Made by a program: the position numbers and the translations under genes | Part shown: piece after piece, positions 22,251-32,000 of the stretch | How positions within the stretch are numbered: the first letter of the stretch is position 1 | How the letters are laid out: each line of letters begins with the position of its first letter | Origin: Rhodocyclus tenuis | Lineage (GTDB): Bacteria > Pseudomonadota > Gammaproteobacteria > Burkholderiales > Rhodocyclaceae | Direction of reading: 5' to 3' | DNA: 64,000 nt | Assembly: GCF_014197755.1 (NCBI RefSeq) | Contig: NZ_JACIGE010000016.1 | Span: forward strand, 1-64,000 | Notes under the pieces: model-generated | What the model saw: only the letters and a program-made list of their open reading frames with translations | Databases searched by the model: none | What the model was told of the DNA's origin: nothing

Positions 22251-22544
22251 ATGAGCGAAAACGCCATGATGCGTGGCTTGCTGTGGGCGACGAGACTGTT
22301 CATCTTCCTCTTCCTGTTGGCGTTCGCGCTGAAGAACAGCGATACCGTCAGCATTCGTTTCTTTTTCGATACGAACTGGCAGGCGCCGATGATCATCGTC
22401 GTTCTCGCCTTCTTCGCCGGCGGCGCCCTGCTCGGCATTCTTTCCCTGCTTGGCATCGTCTATCGCATGCGGCGCGAGTTGGGGAGCTTGCGCCGCGACG
22501 CGTCCAGCCGTGCCGCGGCGGACATCCCATCCTCGCCTCTCTGA
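22251..22544 (+). CDS. lapA: LapA family inner-membrane protein
   Basis: A 97-residue protein with two membrane helices (RLFIFLFLLAFALKNSD and IIVVLAFFAGGALLGILSL), fitting the LapA/DUF1049 family. LapA sits with LapB in the inner membrane and helps coordinate lipopolysaccharide assembly. The ATG at 22251 directly follows the T run of the ihfB terminator and has no ribosome site; ATG 22266 or 22269 are alternatives. It lies seven bases before lapB and is probably translated with it. Confidence 0.85.
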   Translation: MSENAMMRGLLWATRLFIFLFLLAFALKNSDTVSIRFFFDTNWQAPMIIVVLAFFAGGALLGILSLLGIVYRMRRELGSLRRDASSRAAADIPSSPL

Positions 22545-22551
22545 TTGCGCA

Positions 22552-23721
22552 ATGATCGAATTCGAATACTGGCAGCTGCTGCTTTTTCCCCTGTTTTTCG
22601 GTCTTGGCTGGGCAGCCGCCCGAGTAGACATCCGTCATCTGGTCAAGGAATCGCGCTCCTTGCCGCGCTCCTACTTCCAGGGACTCAATTTCCTGCTCAA
22701 CGAACAGCCCGACCGGGCGATCGAAGCTTTTGTCGATGCGGTGAAGGTTGATCCGCAGACGGTCGAACTGCATTTCGCACTGGGTGGGCTGTTCCGCCGC
22801 CGTGGCGAGACCGAACGTGCCATCCGCATGCACCAGAATCTGGTCGATCGCGAGGATCTGCCGCAGCATCTCAAACTGAAAGCGCTCGCCGAACTCGGCC
22901 AGGACTTTCTCAAGGCCGGTCTGCTCGACCGCGCAGAGGCGATTTTCGACAAGCTGCGTGGCACCGCCGAAGACGAGGACGCCAAGCGCAACCTGCTCGA
23001 GATATACCAGCTGGAGCGCGACTGGGAAAAGGCGATCGCCATCGCCGCCGAATTGCCCGACGTCGCGTCGCAGAAGGAAATCGCCGAGTACTACTGTGAG
23101 CTGGCGGCGGCCGAGATGATGCGCTCGCATCGCGATCTGGCGCGCCAGCACCTGCAGACGGCTTTGGAGCGCAATCGCAAATGCGTTCGCGCCAGCCTGC
23201 TGCAGGGCGACCTCGAAGCACAGGCAGGCAATGACCTGCTGGCCATCGACTGGTGGCAACGCATCGAGCAGCAGGATCCCGTCTATCTGGCGCTGGTGGC
23301 GCAACGCCTGCTCGACGCCTATCGCCGGCTCGACCGGCGCGACGAGGGTCTGCAGCTCCTGCGCGGCTACCTCGAACGTTATCCCTCGCTCGATCTGCTC
23401 GATGTCGTCTTTCAACTGGTACTGGAGAGCGACGGCGCTGACGCGGCGTACCGGCTGGTGCGCGACGAACTCAAGCGCAATCCGACGCTGCTCGGTTTTG
23501 ACAAGCTGCTGGAAGCGCGACTGCTGGTCGCGCCGCCGGAAACGCGCGCCGATCTCGATCTCGCCAAGGGCATCGTGCAGGGCTACACGCGCCGTCTGGC
23601 GCGCTATCAATGCGATAATTGCGGCTTCAAGGCGCGCCAGTTCTATTGGCGCTGTCCGGCTTGCGGTGGCTGGGAAACCTACCCGCCGAAGCGCACCGAA
23701 GAATTCGATCTGACCCCCTAG
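22552..23721 (+). CDS. lapB: LapB (YciM) lipopolysaccharide assembly regulator
   Basis: A 389-residue protein with one N-terminal membrane helix, a run of TPR repeats ([20 protein letters not shown] and following) and a C-terminal rubredoxin-type metal site, [21 protein letters not shown]. In E. coli LapB is the adaptor that presents LpxC to the FtsH protease and so sets the lipopolysaccharide level. All elements are present. The true start is ATG 22552, not the upstream frame. Its stop codon lies within the ribosome site of the next gene, so translation is probably coupled. Confidence 0.94.
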   Translation: MIEFEYWQLLLFPLFFGLGWAAARVDIRHLVKESRSLPRSYFQGLNFLLNEQPDRAIEAFVDAVKVDPQTVELHFALGGLFRRRGETERAIRMHQNLVDREDLPQHLKLKALAELGQDFLKAGLLDRAEAIFDKLRGTAEDEDAKRNLLEIYQLERDWEKAIAIAAELPDVASQKEIAEYYCELAAAEMMRSHRDLARQHLQTALERNRKCVRASLLQGDLEAQAGNDLLAIDWWQRIEQQDPVYLALVAQRLLDAYRRLDRRDEGLQLLRGYLERYPSLDLLDVVFQLVLESDGADAAYRLVRDELKRNPTLLGFDKLLEARLLVAPPETRADLDLAKGIVQGYTRRLARYQCDNCGFKARQFYWRCPACGGWETYPPKRTEEFDLTP

Positions 23722-23729
23722 GAGCAATC

Positions 23730-25055
23730 TTGAAAGTCACCGTAGTTGGCACCGGCTATGTTGGTCTGGTGAGCGGCGCCTGCCTCGCTGAAGTTGGCAA
23801 CGATGTCCTCTGTCTCGACGTCGATCCGGCAAAAATCCGCATCCTCAAGGAAGGCGGCATTCCGATTTTCGAGCCGGGGCTGCTCGAAATGGTCCGCCGC
23901 AACGTCGCGGCGGGGCGCCTGCGCTTCACCACCGACGTAGCCGAATCCGTGGCGCATGGCACGATCCAGTTCATCGCCGTCGGCACGCCGCCGGACGAGG
24001 ATGGTTCCGCCGATCTGCAGTACGTGACTGCCGCCGCGCGCGCGATCGGCCGGCACATGGACGAATACAAGGTCATCGTCGACAAGTCGACGGTGCCGGT
24101 CGGTACCGCCGACAAGGTGCGGGCGGCGGTTGTCGACGAACTGGCCAAGCGCGGCCTGCGCGGCGATTTCTCGGTCGTTTCCAATCCTGAGTTCCTCAAG
24201 GAAGGTGCTGCCGTTGATGACTTCATGCGCCCCGACCGCATCGTCGTCGGCGCTGACGAAGCGCGCGCGATCGAACTGATGCGCGCCTTGTACGCGCCGT
24301 TCCAGCGCAACCACGAACGCCTGATCATCATGGACGTGCGCTCGGCCGAACTGACCAAGTACGCGGCCAACGCCATGCTGGCGACGCGTATCAGCTTCAT
24401 GAACGAGCTCGCCAACCTCGCCGAAAAGCTCGGTGCCGATATCGAAATGGTGCGCCAGGGAATCGGCTCCGACCCGCGCATCGGCTACCACTTTCTCTAT
24501 CCCGGCTGCGGCTACGGTGGCTCCTGCTTCCCCAAGGATGTGCAGGCGCTGCAGCGCACGGCGCGTCTCGACGCAGGCATCGAACTGAAAGTGCTGAACG
24601 CCGTCGAGGAAGCCAACGACGAGCAGAAGCGCGTGTTGACGCGAAAGGTCAAGGCACGTTTCGGCGACGACCTCTCCGGTCGGCGTTTCGCGATCTGGGG
24701 GCTGGCGTTCAAGCCGAACACCGACGACATGCGCGAGGCGCCGAGCCGCCAGCTGATCGCCGACCTGTTCGCTGCCGGTGCCGTGGTTTCCGCCTACGAT
24801 CCGGTCGCCATGCACGAAGCGCAGCGCATCTTCGCCGGTGAAACGCGCCTGAACTTCACGGAAAGCCCGCTCGATGCGCTCGACGGTGCCGACGCGCTGA
24901 TCATCGTCACCGAGTGGAAGGAATTCCGCAGCCCGGATTTCGCGGTGGTCAAGGAGCGCCTGAAGCAGGCGCTGATCTTCGACGGCCGTAATCTCTACGA
25001 ACCGAAACTGCCGCGCAGTTTCGGCATCGAGTATCACGCGATCGGACGTCTCTGA
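23730..25055 (+). CDS. udg: UDP-glucose 6-dehydrogenase
   Basis: A 441-residue NAD-dependent enzyme that oxidises UDP-glucose to UDP-glucuronate for polysaccharide synthesis. It has the Rossmann motif [32 protein letters not shown], and the catalytic Cys in [12 protein letters not shown]. The start is an unusual TTG at 23730, supported by AGGAG five bases earlier and by homology beginning exactly there ([10 protein letters not shown]). It sits between lapB and the heptose genes; its stop overlaps the next ATG by one base. Confidence 0.95.
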   Translation: MKVTVVGTGYVGLVSGACLAEVGNDVLCLDVDPAKIRILKEGGIPIFEPGLLEMVRRNVAAGRLRFTTDVAESVAHGTIQFIAVGTPPDEDGSADLQYVTAAARAIGRHMDEYKVIVDKSTVPVGTADKVRAAVVDELAKRGLRGDFSVVSNPEFLKEGAAVDDFMRPDRIVVGADEARAIELMRALYAPFQRNHERLIIMDVRSAELTKYAANAMLATRISFMNELANLAEKLGADIEMVRQGIGSDPRIGYHFLYPGCGYGGSCFPKDVQALQRTARLDAGIELKVLNAVEEANDEQKRVLTRKVKARFGDDLSGRRFAIWGLAFKPNTDDMREAPSRQLIADLFAAGAVVSAYDPVAMHEAQRIFAGETRLNFTESPLDALDGADALIIVTEWKEFRSPDFAVVKERLKQALIFDGRNLYEPKLPRSFGIEYHAIGRL

Positions 25056-25999
25056 TGCAGTTGCCTGATTTTTCCGCCGCGCGACTGCTCGTCGTCGGCG
25101 ATGTGATGCTCGATCGTTACTGGTTTGGCGAGGTTTCACGAATTTCGCCGGAAGCGCCGGTGCCGGTGGTCAAGGTGGAGCGCAGCGAAGAACGTCCCGG
25201 TGGTGCCGCCAACGTTGCCCGCAACGCGGCGGCACTTGGCGCGCGCGTCGGACTGCTGTCGGTCGTCGGCGACGACGAGCCCGGACAGACGCTTGGCCGC
25301 ATGATGCGCGAGGGCGGCATCGACGCCGGCCTGCACATCGATCGCGAGATCAGCACCACGGTCAAGCTGCGCGTCATCGGGCGCCAGCAGCAACTGCTGC
25401 GCATCGATTTCGAGACGGCGCCGTCGCACGAGACGCTGCGCGCCAAGCTTGCCGAATACACGCGGCGCCTGCCCGACTGCGACGTCGTTGCGCTCTCCGA
25501 CTACGGCAAAGGCGGTCTGGTCCATATCGAGGAAATGATCCGTCTGGCGCGCGCCGCCGGCAAGAAGGTGCTGGTCGACCCGAAGGGCGACGACTATTCG
25601 CGCTACGCCGGGGCAACGCTGATCACGCCGAATCGCGGCGAGTTGCGCGAAGTCGTCGGACGCTGGAAGGACGAGGACGATCTGCGTCGGCGTGCCGAGG
25701 CACTGCGCGCCGAACTTGGCCTCGAAGCGCTGCTGGTGACGCGCAGTGAAGAGGGGATGACGCTGTTCCATGCCGGTGGGGTGATCCACCAGGGGGCGGT
25801 GGCGCGCGAGGTTTATGATGTTTCAGGTGCCGGCGACACCGTCGTGGCAACGCTGTCGGTGATGCTGGCACAGGGCGCCGGCTGGGCCGAAGCGATTCAC
25901 GCCGCCAACGTGGCTGCCGGTGTGGTTGTCGGCAAGCTGGGCACTGCCACCGTGTCGCGCGCCGAACTGGCTGGCGCACTCGAAGCTGCACCGATTTAA
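25055..25999 (+). CDS. hldA: D-glycero-beta-D-manno-heptose-7-phosphate kinase
   Basis: A 314-residue PfkB-family sugar kinase matching the kinase half of HldE/RfaE: RLLVVGDVMLDRYWFGEVSR, PGGAANVARN, DPKGDDYSRY and the catalytic DVSGAGDTVVA. It phosphorylates heptose-7-phosphate at C1 on the way to ADP-heptose for the lipopolysaccharide inner core. The adenylyltransferase half found in E. coli HldE is absent, so a separate HldC is needed and is not in the window. It overlaps udg by one base and hldD starts nine bases later. Confidence 0.94.
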   Translation: MQLPDFSAARLLVVGDVMLDRYWFGEVSRISPEAPVPVVKVERSEERPGGAANVARNAAALGARVGLLSVVGDDEPGQTLGRMMREGGIDAGLHIDREISTTVKLRVIGRQQQLLRIDFETAPSHETLRAKLAEYTRRLPDCDVVALSDYGKGGLVHIEEMIRLARAAGKKVLVDPKGDDYSRYAGATLITPNRGELREVVGRWKDEDDLRRRAEALRAELGLEALLVTRSEEGMTLFHAGGVIHQGAVAREVYDVSGAGDTVVATLSVMLAQGAGWAEAIHAANVAAGVVVGKLGTATVSRAELAGALEAAPI

Positions 26000-26008
26000 G
26001 GAATTTGC

Positions 26009-27004
26009 ATGTACACCATCGTTACCGGCGCCGCCGGCTTCATCGGCTCGAATATCGTTCGCGCGCTCAACAAGCGTGGCGAGAAGAACATCATCGCCGT
26101 CGATAACCTGACGCGCGCCGACAAGTTCAAGAATCTGGTCGATTGCGAAATCGCCGACTACATCGACAAGCAGGAATTCATCGAGCGCCTGCTCGCCGGC
26201 GATTTTGACGGCGACGTCGAGGCCATCCTGCACGAAGGCGCCTGCTCCGATACGATGGAGAGCGACGGCCGCTACATGATGGAAAACAACTACCGCTACT
26301 CGGTGCAGCTGCTCGACTGGTGCCTCGATCAGGAAGTGCAGTTGCTCTACGCGTCGAGCGCGGCAACCTACGGCGGTGGCGGCGTTTTCCGCGAGGATCG
26401 CGCCTGCGAGTCGCCGCTCAACGTCTATGGCTATTCGAAGTTCCTGTTCGACCAGATCGTTCGCCGGCGTTTGCCGGACGCTTCCTCGCAGGTGGTCGGC
26501 TTCCGCTACTTCAACGTCTACGGGCCGGGCGAAACGCACAAGGGGCGCATGGCCTCGGTGGCTTTCCACCATTTCAACCAGTTCCGTAGCGAGGGTCGCG
26601 TGCGCCTGTTCGAGGGCTGCGACGGTTACGCCAATGGCGCGCAGCAGCGAGACTTCATTCACGTCGACGACGTCGTCGCGGTCAATCTGTGGTTCCTCGA
26701 CCATCCGCGCAAGTCGGGAATCTTCAACCTCGGCACCGGCCGGGCGCAGAGCTTCAACGACGTCGCCGTCGCCGGCGTCAATGCGCAGCGCGCGCGTGCC
26801 GGCGAAGCGGCTTTGCCGCTGGCTGATCTGGTCGGGCACGGACTGATCGAGTACATCGCCTTCCCCGACGCGCTCAAGGGCAAGTACCAGAGCTTCACGC
26901 AGGCCGACCAGACGCGTTTGCGCGAGGCCGGTTACGACGCGCCTTTCATGACGGTCGAGGAGGGCGTCGGCAAGTACGTCGAATGGCTGCATGAGCATGT
27001 ATAA
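26009..27004 (+). CDS. hldD: ADP-L-glycero-D-manno-heptose-6-epimerase
   Basis: A 331-residue extended short-chain dehydrogenase with the NADP-binding GAAGFIGSN, the catalytic YGYSK and FNVYGPGE, typical of HldD/RfaD. It performs the last step of ADP-heptose supply. It is immediately downstream of hldA. Its last 14 bases overlap cysM, which suggests coupled translation. Confidence 0.95.
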   Translation: MYTIVTGAAGFIGSNIVRALNKRGEKNIIAVDNLTRADKFKNLVDCEIADYIDKQEFIERLLAGDFDGDVEAILHEGACSDTMESDGRYMMENNYRYSVQLLDWCLDQEVQLLYASSAATYGGGGVFREDRACESPLNVYGYSKFLFDQIVRRRLPDASSQVVGFRYFNVYGPGETHKGRMASVAFHHFNQFRSEGRVRLFEGCDGYANGAQQRDFIHVDDVVAVNLWFLDHPRKSGIFNLGTGRAQSFNDVAVAGVNAQRARAGEAALPLADLVGHGLIEYIAFPDALKGKYQSFTQADQTRLREAGYDAPFMTVEEGVGKYVEWLHEHV

Positions 27005-27896
27005 GACACTCGCCGAATACGTCGGCGGCACACCGCTGGTCCGTCTGCAACGCTTGCCCGGAGCGCTGGCTGCGGCGCGCGGCAACGTGCTGCTGGCCAA
27101 GCTCGAAGGCGACAACCCGGCCGGCTCGGTAAAGGACCGGCCGGCGCTGTCGATGATCATGCGCGCCGAAGCGCGCGGCGACATCCGCCCCGGCGACACG
27201 CTGATCGAGGCGACTTCGGGTAACACCGGCATCGCGCTGGCGATGGCGGCGGCCATTCGCGGTTACCGCATGGTGCTGGTGATGCCGGAAAACCAGAGCG
27301 TCGAGCGCCGGCAGACGATGCGCGCCTATGGCGCCGAACTGGTGCTGACGCCGCGTGATGGCGGCATGGAACTGGCTCGCGACGTAGCGCAGCGGCTGCG
27401 CGAGGAGCGGCACGGCGTGATCCTCGACCAGTTTGCCAACCCGGACAATCCGCTCGCGCACTACGAAGGTACGGGCCCCGAGATCTGGCAGCAGAGCGAA
27501 GGCCGCGTCACGCATTTCGTCAGCAGCATGGGAACGACGGGAACGATCATGGGCGTTTCCCGCTATCTCAAGGAACAGAATCCCGCCGTCTGCATCGTCG
27601 GCTGCCAGCCCGAAGACGGTTCGCAGATTCCTGGCATCCGCAAATGGCCGGAGGCTTATTTGCCGAAGATTTTCGAGCGTTCGCGGATCGACCGGATCGA
27701 GTCGGTGAGTCAGGCCGATGCCGAAGAAACAACGCGGCGTCTGGCGCGCGAGGAAGGCATCTTCGCCGGCGTCTCGTCGGGCGGCGCGCTGGCGGTGGCG
27801 CTGCGACTCGCTGCCGAGCTGGAAAACGCGACCATCGTCAGCATCATCTGCGACCGCGGTGACCGCTACCTGTCGACCGGTGTATTCCCTGCCTGA
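26991..27896 (+). CDS. cysM: Cysteine synthase B
   Basis: A 301-residue PLP enzyme of the O-acetylserine sulfhydrylase family. The PLP lysine is in [12 protein letters not shown], the substrate loop is [15 protein letters not shown], and the phosphate-binding loop is [21 protein letters not shown] and the short C terminus fit CysM better than CysK. It makes cysteine from O-acetylserine with sulfide or thiosulfate. It overlaps hldD by 14 bases (ATG 26991; 26997 is an alternative). Confidence 0.9.
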   Translation: MSMYKTLAEYVGGTPLVRLQRLPGALAAARGNVLLAKLEGDNPAGSVKDRPALSMIMRAEARGDIRPGDTLIEATSGNTGIALAMAAAIRGYRMVLVMPENQSVERRQTMRAYGAELVLTPRDGGMELARDVAQRLREERHGVILDQFANPDNPLAHYEGTGPEIWQQSEGRVTHFVSSMGTTGTIMGVSRYLKEQNPAVCIVGCQPEDGSQIPGIRKWPEAYLPKIFERSRIDRIESVSQADAEETTRRLAREEGIFAGVSSGGALAVALRLAAELENATIVSIICDRGDRYLSTGVFPA

Positions 27897-27909
27897 GCCG
27901 TTTGTTGCC

Positions 27910-28704
27910 ATGAAGCCAGTTCTCGTCTTCGACATCGAAACAATTCCCGACGTCGCCGGTCTGCGGCGGCTGCACGGGCTCGATGCAACGCTCTCGGATA
28001 TCGAGGTCGCCGAACTCGCCTTCCAGCAGCGCCGCGTGCAGAACGGTACCGATTTTCTGCCCTTGCATCTGCAGCGCATCGTCGTCATCTCCTGCGTGCT
28101 ACGCGCCGGACGCGATTTCCGCGTCTGGTCGCTGGCCGAGCCCGAGCAGGGCGAAGGCGAGATCATCCAGCGCTTTTTCGACGGGATCGAGAAGTTCACG
28201 CCGCAGATCGTTTCCTGGAACGGCGGCGGCTTCGATCTGCCGGTACTGCACTACCGCGGGCTGATTCACGGCGTCGCCGCGCAGCGTTACTGGGATCTCG
28301 GCGACGGCGATTACGCCGACAGCCGCGACTTCAAGTACAACAATTACATCAGCCGCTACCACACGCGCCATCTCGATCTGATGGACCTGCTGGCGATGTA
28401 CCAGCCGCGCGCCAGCGCACCGCTCGACGATCTGGCCAAGCTGATCGGTTTCCCCGGCAAGCTCGGCATGGACGGCAGCAAGGTGTGGGAAGCGTGGTGC
28501 GAAGGGCGTAGTGCCGAAATCCGCGACTACTGCGAAACCGACGTTGTCAATACCTATCTCGTGTCGACGCGCTTCCGTCTGATGCGCGGCGAACTGTCGC
28601 GCGCGGAATACGATGCCGAAGTGGCTTTCGTGCGCAGCGAACTGGCGCGTCTCGACAAGGCGCACTGGCGTGAGTATCTATCCGCCTGGGGCGATGCAGA
28701 CTAG
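27910..28704 (+). CDS. PolB-like 3'-5' exonuclease
   Basis: A 264-residue DEDD-type exonuclease resembling the proofreading domain of family B DNA polymerases, without a polymerase. The metal-binding acids are in VFDIETIPD (ExoI), SWNGGGFDLPVL (ExoII) and YCETDVVNTY (ExoIII). Such stand-alone proteins are widespread in betaproteobacteria but poorly studied. The start at 27910 gives the family's normal N terminus. It is last in the lap/hld cluster, 13 bases after cysM, and its DNA role is not explained by that context. Confidence 0.85.
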   Translation: MKPVLVFDIETIPDVAGLRRLHGLDATLSDIEVAELAFQQRRVQNGTDFLPLHLQRIVVISCVLRAGRDFRVWSLAEPEQGEGEIIQRFFDGIEKFTPQIVSWNGGGFDLPVLHYRGLIHGVAAQRYWDLGDGDYADSRDFKYNNYISRYHTRHLDLMDLLAMYQPRASAPLDDLAKLIGFPGKLGMDGSKVWEAWCEGRSAEIRDYCETDVVNTYLVSTRFRLMRGELSRAEYDAEVAFVRSELARLDKAHWREYLSAWGDAD

Positions 28705-28820
28705 GGCAGCATAAGTCGAAGGCTCGCCTTCAGTTGCTGGCGCCAGCCCGACGTCGCTGCAGCATTCCTTTCCCAGGTTGCGGGGATTTCAGGCAGCCGC
28801 TTGGCCGTTGGCGCGGGGAC

Positions 28821-29720
28821 TCAGAACTCTCGCTGCCAGACCCACGGCAAAGCCGCAAGCGCGGCGAAAAAGACCAGAAGATGGAAGATCGCCCAGTACA
28901 GGTAGCGCCGGGCGATGCCTTTCGGATCAAGGTTGGCAACCAGATGAAGCTTTCCGTCCGCCGGTCGGCCGAGCAGGTGGATGTCGGCCGCCGCACGCAG
29001 TTCGACTTGGCGCCTGGACACCTCTCGCCGCGCCGCCTGACGCGCCAGTTTCCACTCCTGCATGCTCAGTTCGCCGTCGCCGTCCAGATCAAAGCGGCTG
29101 ACCAGGGTCTTCTGATCCTCTTTCCAATCGGCGAGAAGCGCGCGCGTATCGTTGGCGGCATCGAGTTCAAGGGCAGCGCCGCCGATCGTCCGGAATTCGC
29201 CGATGGCGTAGATCGGGTCGCCGATCTGCAAGGTCCATTCGCTGTGACGCCGACTGCCGATCGTCCGCACTTCCTTGTGCCGCGACATGATTTCGGCGCG
29301 CTCAGGGTCGATGACGCATTCGCCGCTGTCATCATCAAGAAGGAAGGACGATTTGCTTTCGCCGCGTTCGACCGTGCGCCATTTGCCGTCGTGGTCCTTC
29401 GTTTCAATCTGGAAGCGGTACCAGAGACAGGGAAATCCCGTCAGCGGCGAAAACAGCGGTGTCCCATCAAGCGCCTTGCCCCTGCCGCCCAGTTCGACAT
29501 AGCCTTGCGCCGCGGAGGCGATGCGTGAAGTCGGCGTATCAGTGATCGTCCGTCGGCGACGTACTGCCGACAGCCACGCGAACAGGCTCAGCAAGGCCAG
29601 CAGGGCAAGGCAGATCAGCCAGCCCTCGCGCGACTCGATCTCGATGCCGAAGACGAGGATGACGAGTTGCGCGCCGGAGGTGACGAACTGGCCGTACTCG
29701 CGCTGCCAGCGGACCATCAT
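28821..29720 (-). CDS. GIDE-domain membrane protein with an EF-hand
   Basis: A 299-residue protein with two N-terminal membrane helices (about 9-28 and 35-53), a beta-rich GIDE-like domain (PLTGFPCLWYRFQIE, RTIGSRRHSEWTLQIGDPIY), an EF-hand calcium loop DLDGDGELSMQEW near residue 209 and a last membrane helix near the C terminus. GIDE domains also occur in the mitochondrial ubiquitin ligase MUL1; bacterial versions have no known function. There is no RING domain. lemA is directly upstream (ten-base gap), a pairing that recurs in bacteria and implies a shared membrane role. Ca2+ binding is predicted only from the loop residues. Confidence 0.75.
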   Translation of the reverse strand: MMVRWQREYGQFVTSGAQLVILVFGIEIESREGWLICLALLALLSLFAWLSAVRRRRTITDTPTSRIASAAQGYVELGGRGKALDGTPLFSPLTGFPCLWYRFQIETKDHDGKWRTVERGESKSSFLLDDDSGECVIDPERAEIMSRHKEVRTIGSRRHSEWTLQIGDPIYAIGEFRTIGGAALELDAANDTRALLADWKEDQKTLVSRFDLDGDGELSMQEWKLARQAARREVSRRQVELRAAADIHLLGRPADGKLHLVANLDPKGIARRYLYWAIFHLLVFFAALAALPWVWQREF

Positions 29721-29730
29721 CGCCCGGGGT

Positions 29731-30303
29731 CTAACTGAACAGTTGTTTCAGATCGACGTCGGCTTTTTCGGCGGTGGAAAACTCGAGCAGAGGCTTGGCT
29801 TCGAAGCTGAAGGCGCGCGCCACGATGGCGTCGGGAAACTGTTCAACGCGCACGTTGTTGATGTTGACCGCTTCGTTGTACAGCTCGCGGCGGTCGGCGA
29901 TGGCGTTTTCCAGACCGGTGATGCGCTGCTGCAACTGCATGAAGTTGTCGTTCGTCTTCAGCTCGGGGTAGGCCTCGGCGACGGCGAACAGCTGGCCAAG
30001 ACCGCTGCGCAGCGAATTCTCGGCACGGCCCAGCGCGCCGACATCCTGCGCTTCACGCGCCGTCTGCACGCGCGAACGTGCTTCGATCACTGCCTGCAGT
30101 GTCTGCTGTTCGAACTGCCGGTACTGCCTGCAGGCTTCGACCAGCTTCGGCAGCTCGTCATGGCGCTGCTTGAGCAGCACGTCGATGTTGGCCCAGGCCT
30201 TGGCGACGTTGTGCTTGAGACCGACGAGGCCGTTGTAGATGAGCACTGCGTAGAGCGCGACAACTGCTAAGGCGCCCAGGAAAAGCAGCGTGCCGATGGC
30301 CAT
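29731..30303 (-). CDS. lemA: LemA family protein
   Basis: A 190-residue LemA-family protein with an N-terminal membrane anchor (TLLFLGALAVVALYAVLIYN) and a coiled helical domain (NVAKAWANIDVLLKQRHDELPKL, then ELKTNDNFMQLQQRITGLEN). The family is widespread and its function is unclear. GGAGG lies five bases before the ATG. It is first in a two-gene unit with the GIDE protein. It should not be confused with the Pseudomonas sensor kinase once also named LemA. Confidence 0.92.
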   Translation of the reverse strand: MAIGTLLFLGALAVVALYAVLIYNGLVGLKHNVAKAWANIDVLLKQRHDELPKLVEACRQYRQFEQQTLQAVIEARSRVQTAREAQDVGALGRAENSLRSGLGQLFAVAEAYPELKTNDNFMQLQQRITGLENAIADRRELYNEAVNINNVRVEQFPDAIVARAFSFEAKPLLEFSTAEKADVDLKQLFS

Positions 30304-30496
30304 GTCATCCTCCCTGATGAATGTCTTTTTGCCAGTGCACTGATGATAACCGAAGGCGCCGGCTGCAGTTGTCCGGCATGAACGGCGTCAGGCTCGCGCA
30401 GCTGCGTCGCGCGAGATGCGCCTATCTGCGTATTTCGGAGAAAGGCTTATGGTCATGGCGTAACGCCACGACCCGCGGCAGCTGCGGGACAGGCGC

Positions 30497-31417
30497 CTAT
30501 TTGTCCGCGATCGGCGAAGTGCCCGCGGAGTGTGCCGGAGTTGCGTCGGGCGTGCCGGAGAGCATGCTTTCTTCGCTGCTGGCGAGCAGTGCGATCTCTT
30601 CGGGCGGCAGCCGCAGGCGGTTCAGCAGTGTTTCCTTGCTGATGTGCAGCAGTTTCTCGATCGCCGTGAAGTCGTCGGGAAGCGCGGCATCGTCCCAGCC
30701 ATTGGCCGAATGGCGTGCCAGATTGACGGCCAGCGCCACGTTCTGCACGCGCGGCAGATGGCTGTTGGCATCGTCCATCAGCGTCTTGAGTAGTTCCGGC
30801 AGATGCCATTCGCTGCACAGGGCCAACTGAACGTCGGACAGGCGCAGGTTGAGCACCATTTCCTGCGCCGTGGCGCTGCGCAGGGTGTGGTCGGTTTGCT
30901 GCAGCGAACGGATCTTCATCGCCAGTCGTGGCGCGAAGCACCATAGCAATACCTCGGCCAGATCGTGCAGCAGCGCTGCCAGCGCCACTTCCTCCATGTT
31001 CATGTCGTGCCGGGCGTAGGCCCAGTCGTGGGCATAGTGCGAGGCGCGCTGCGCTCGGCGGATGACCTGCAATACGCCGAGCAGGGCATGCGGCTCGTCG
31101 TGCAGCAGGCTCTCGATGGTCAGCGGGTTTTCGAACTTGCGGAAGAAGGGCTCGACGCCGAGCATCATCACGGCACTGCCGATGGTGGTGATGTCCGAGC
31201 GCAGGTAGCGCCCGCGATAGGGCTGGATGTAGGCGAGTACACGTACCGCCATCAGCGGATCCTGCAGGACGATGGCGGCGATGTCGCGACCGTTAACATC
31301 GTCAATCCTCTCCCTGGCCTGTTCGAGGCGGCGGGCAGTCTGGCGCAGAATCGGCATTTCCGCGCCGCTGTAGAACAGGACCCAGGATTCGATATCCTTC
31401 AAGGCTTGTTCGATCAT
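30497..31417 (-). CDS. HDOD-domain signalling protein
   Basis: A 306-residue cytoplasmic protein made largely of an HDOD domain, a degenerate relative of HD phosphohydrolases. Segments seen are IVLQDPLMAVRVLAYIQP, ITTIGSAVMMLGVEPFFRKF and LAALLHDLAEVLLW. HDOD proteins usually act as non-enzymatic scaffolds in signalling and motility control. The last 25 residues are a disordered Ser/Thr/Pro tail. It stands alone between DUF1841 and lemA with about 160 and 190 bases on either side; no promoter could be assigned with confidence. Confidence 0.85.
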   Translation of the reverse strand: MIEQALKDIESWVLFYSGAEMPILRQTARRLEQARERIDDVNGRDIAAIVLQDPLMAVRVLAYIQPYRGRYLRSDITTIGSAVMMLGVEPFFRKFENPLTIESLLHDEPHALLGVLQVIRRAQRASHYAHDWAYARHDMNMEEVALAALLHDLAEVLLWCFAPRLAMKIRSLQQTDHTLRSATAQEMVLNLRLSDVQLALCSEWHLPELLKTLMDDANSHLPRVQNVALAVNLARHSANGWDDAALPDDFTAIEKLLHISKETLLNRLRLPPEEIALLASSEESMLSGTPDATPAHSAGTSPIADK

Positions 31418-31577
31418 TGCCGGCCTCTTAAATGACTGCCTTAGATAAGTTCGCTAATAGTTTGATTTCAGGTGGGACGATTAGTTCGCTGCTCATCTTA
31501 CCCGTAGCCGATGGGCGCTCGCAAGCTGCTCCCGGGCCGGCATCATGCTTCGCGCTCAAGGCTGCAAATCCTTGTGC

Positions 31578-32000
31578 TCAGCCGCGCGCACAGCGCCGGA
31601 TAGCGTCGAGGTAGCGTTCGCCATCGGGCGCTGTTCCATCCTGTCCGGCTTGCCAGACGATCTCGGCGAGGCAGTCCATCAGCCGATGTTCGGCGGTGTG
31701 CGGGTCAAGTCGGGCGCATAGCGTGGCGCGTGCCGCACGGATGCCTGGCGGCTGGTCGATCGACAGTTGCTCGGCGATCGCCAGATGCAGCGAGAGATGC
31801 AGGAACGGGGCGGCACCATCGGCAGTCGTCCCTGCCGCCAGCGCCAGCTCGGGACTGTCGAGCAGTGCGTGATATTCGGGGTGAATGTCGATCACCGCCG
31901 CAGCGAGGGCCTCGGCGGCTTCCAGAGGCAAGCGCTCGCGCTGTTTGCGCCGGGCGGCACAGAAGAAATGTCTTACCTGTTCACGCGTGGGATTGAACAT
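31578..32000 (-). CDS. DUF1841 family protein
   Basis: A 140-residue protein matching DUF1841, seen mainly in beta- and gammaproteobacteria: MFNPTREQVRHFF, IHPEYHALL, FLHLSLHLAIAEQLSIDQP and a conserved C-terminal LAEIVWQAG. No catalytic motif is evident and no membrane helix is present; the function is unknown. The His-rich central segment is the most conserved part. It overlaps the FIST gene by 20 bases, so the two are probably translated together as the tail of the rnf operon. In other genomes it is often near nth, which fits here. Confidence 0.85.
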   Translation of the reverse strand: MFNPTREQVRHFFCAARRKQRERLPLEAAEALAAAVIDIHPEYHALLDSPELALAAGTTADGAAPFLHLSLHLAIAEQLSIDQPPGIRAARATLCARLDPHTAEHRLMDCLAEIVWQAGQDGTAPDGERYLDAIRRCARG

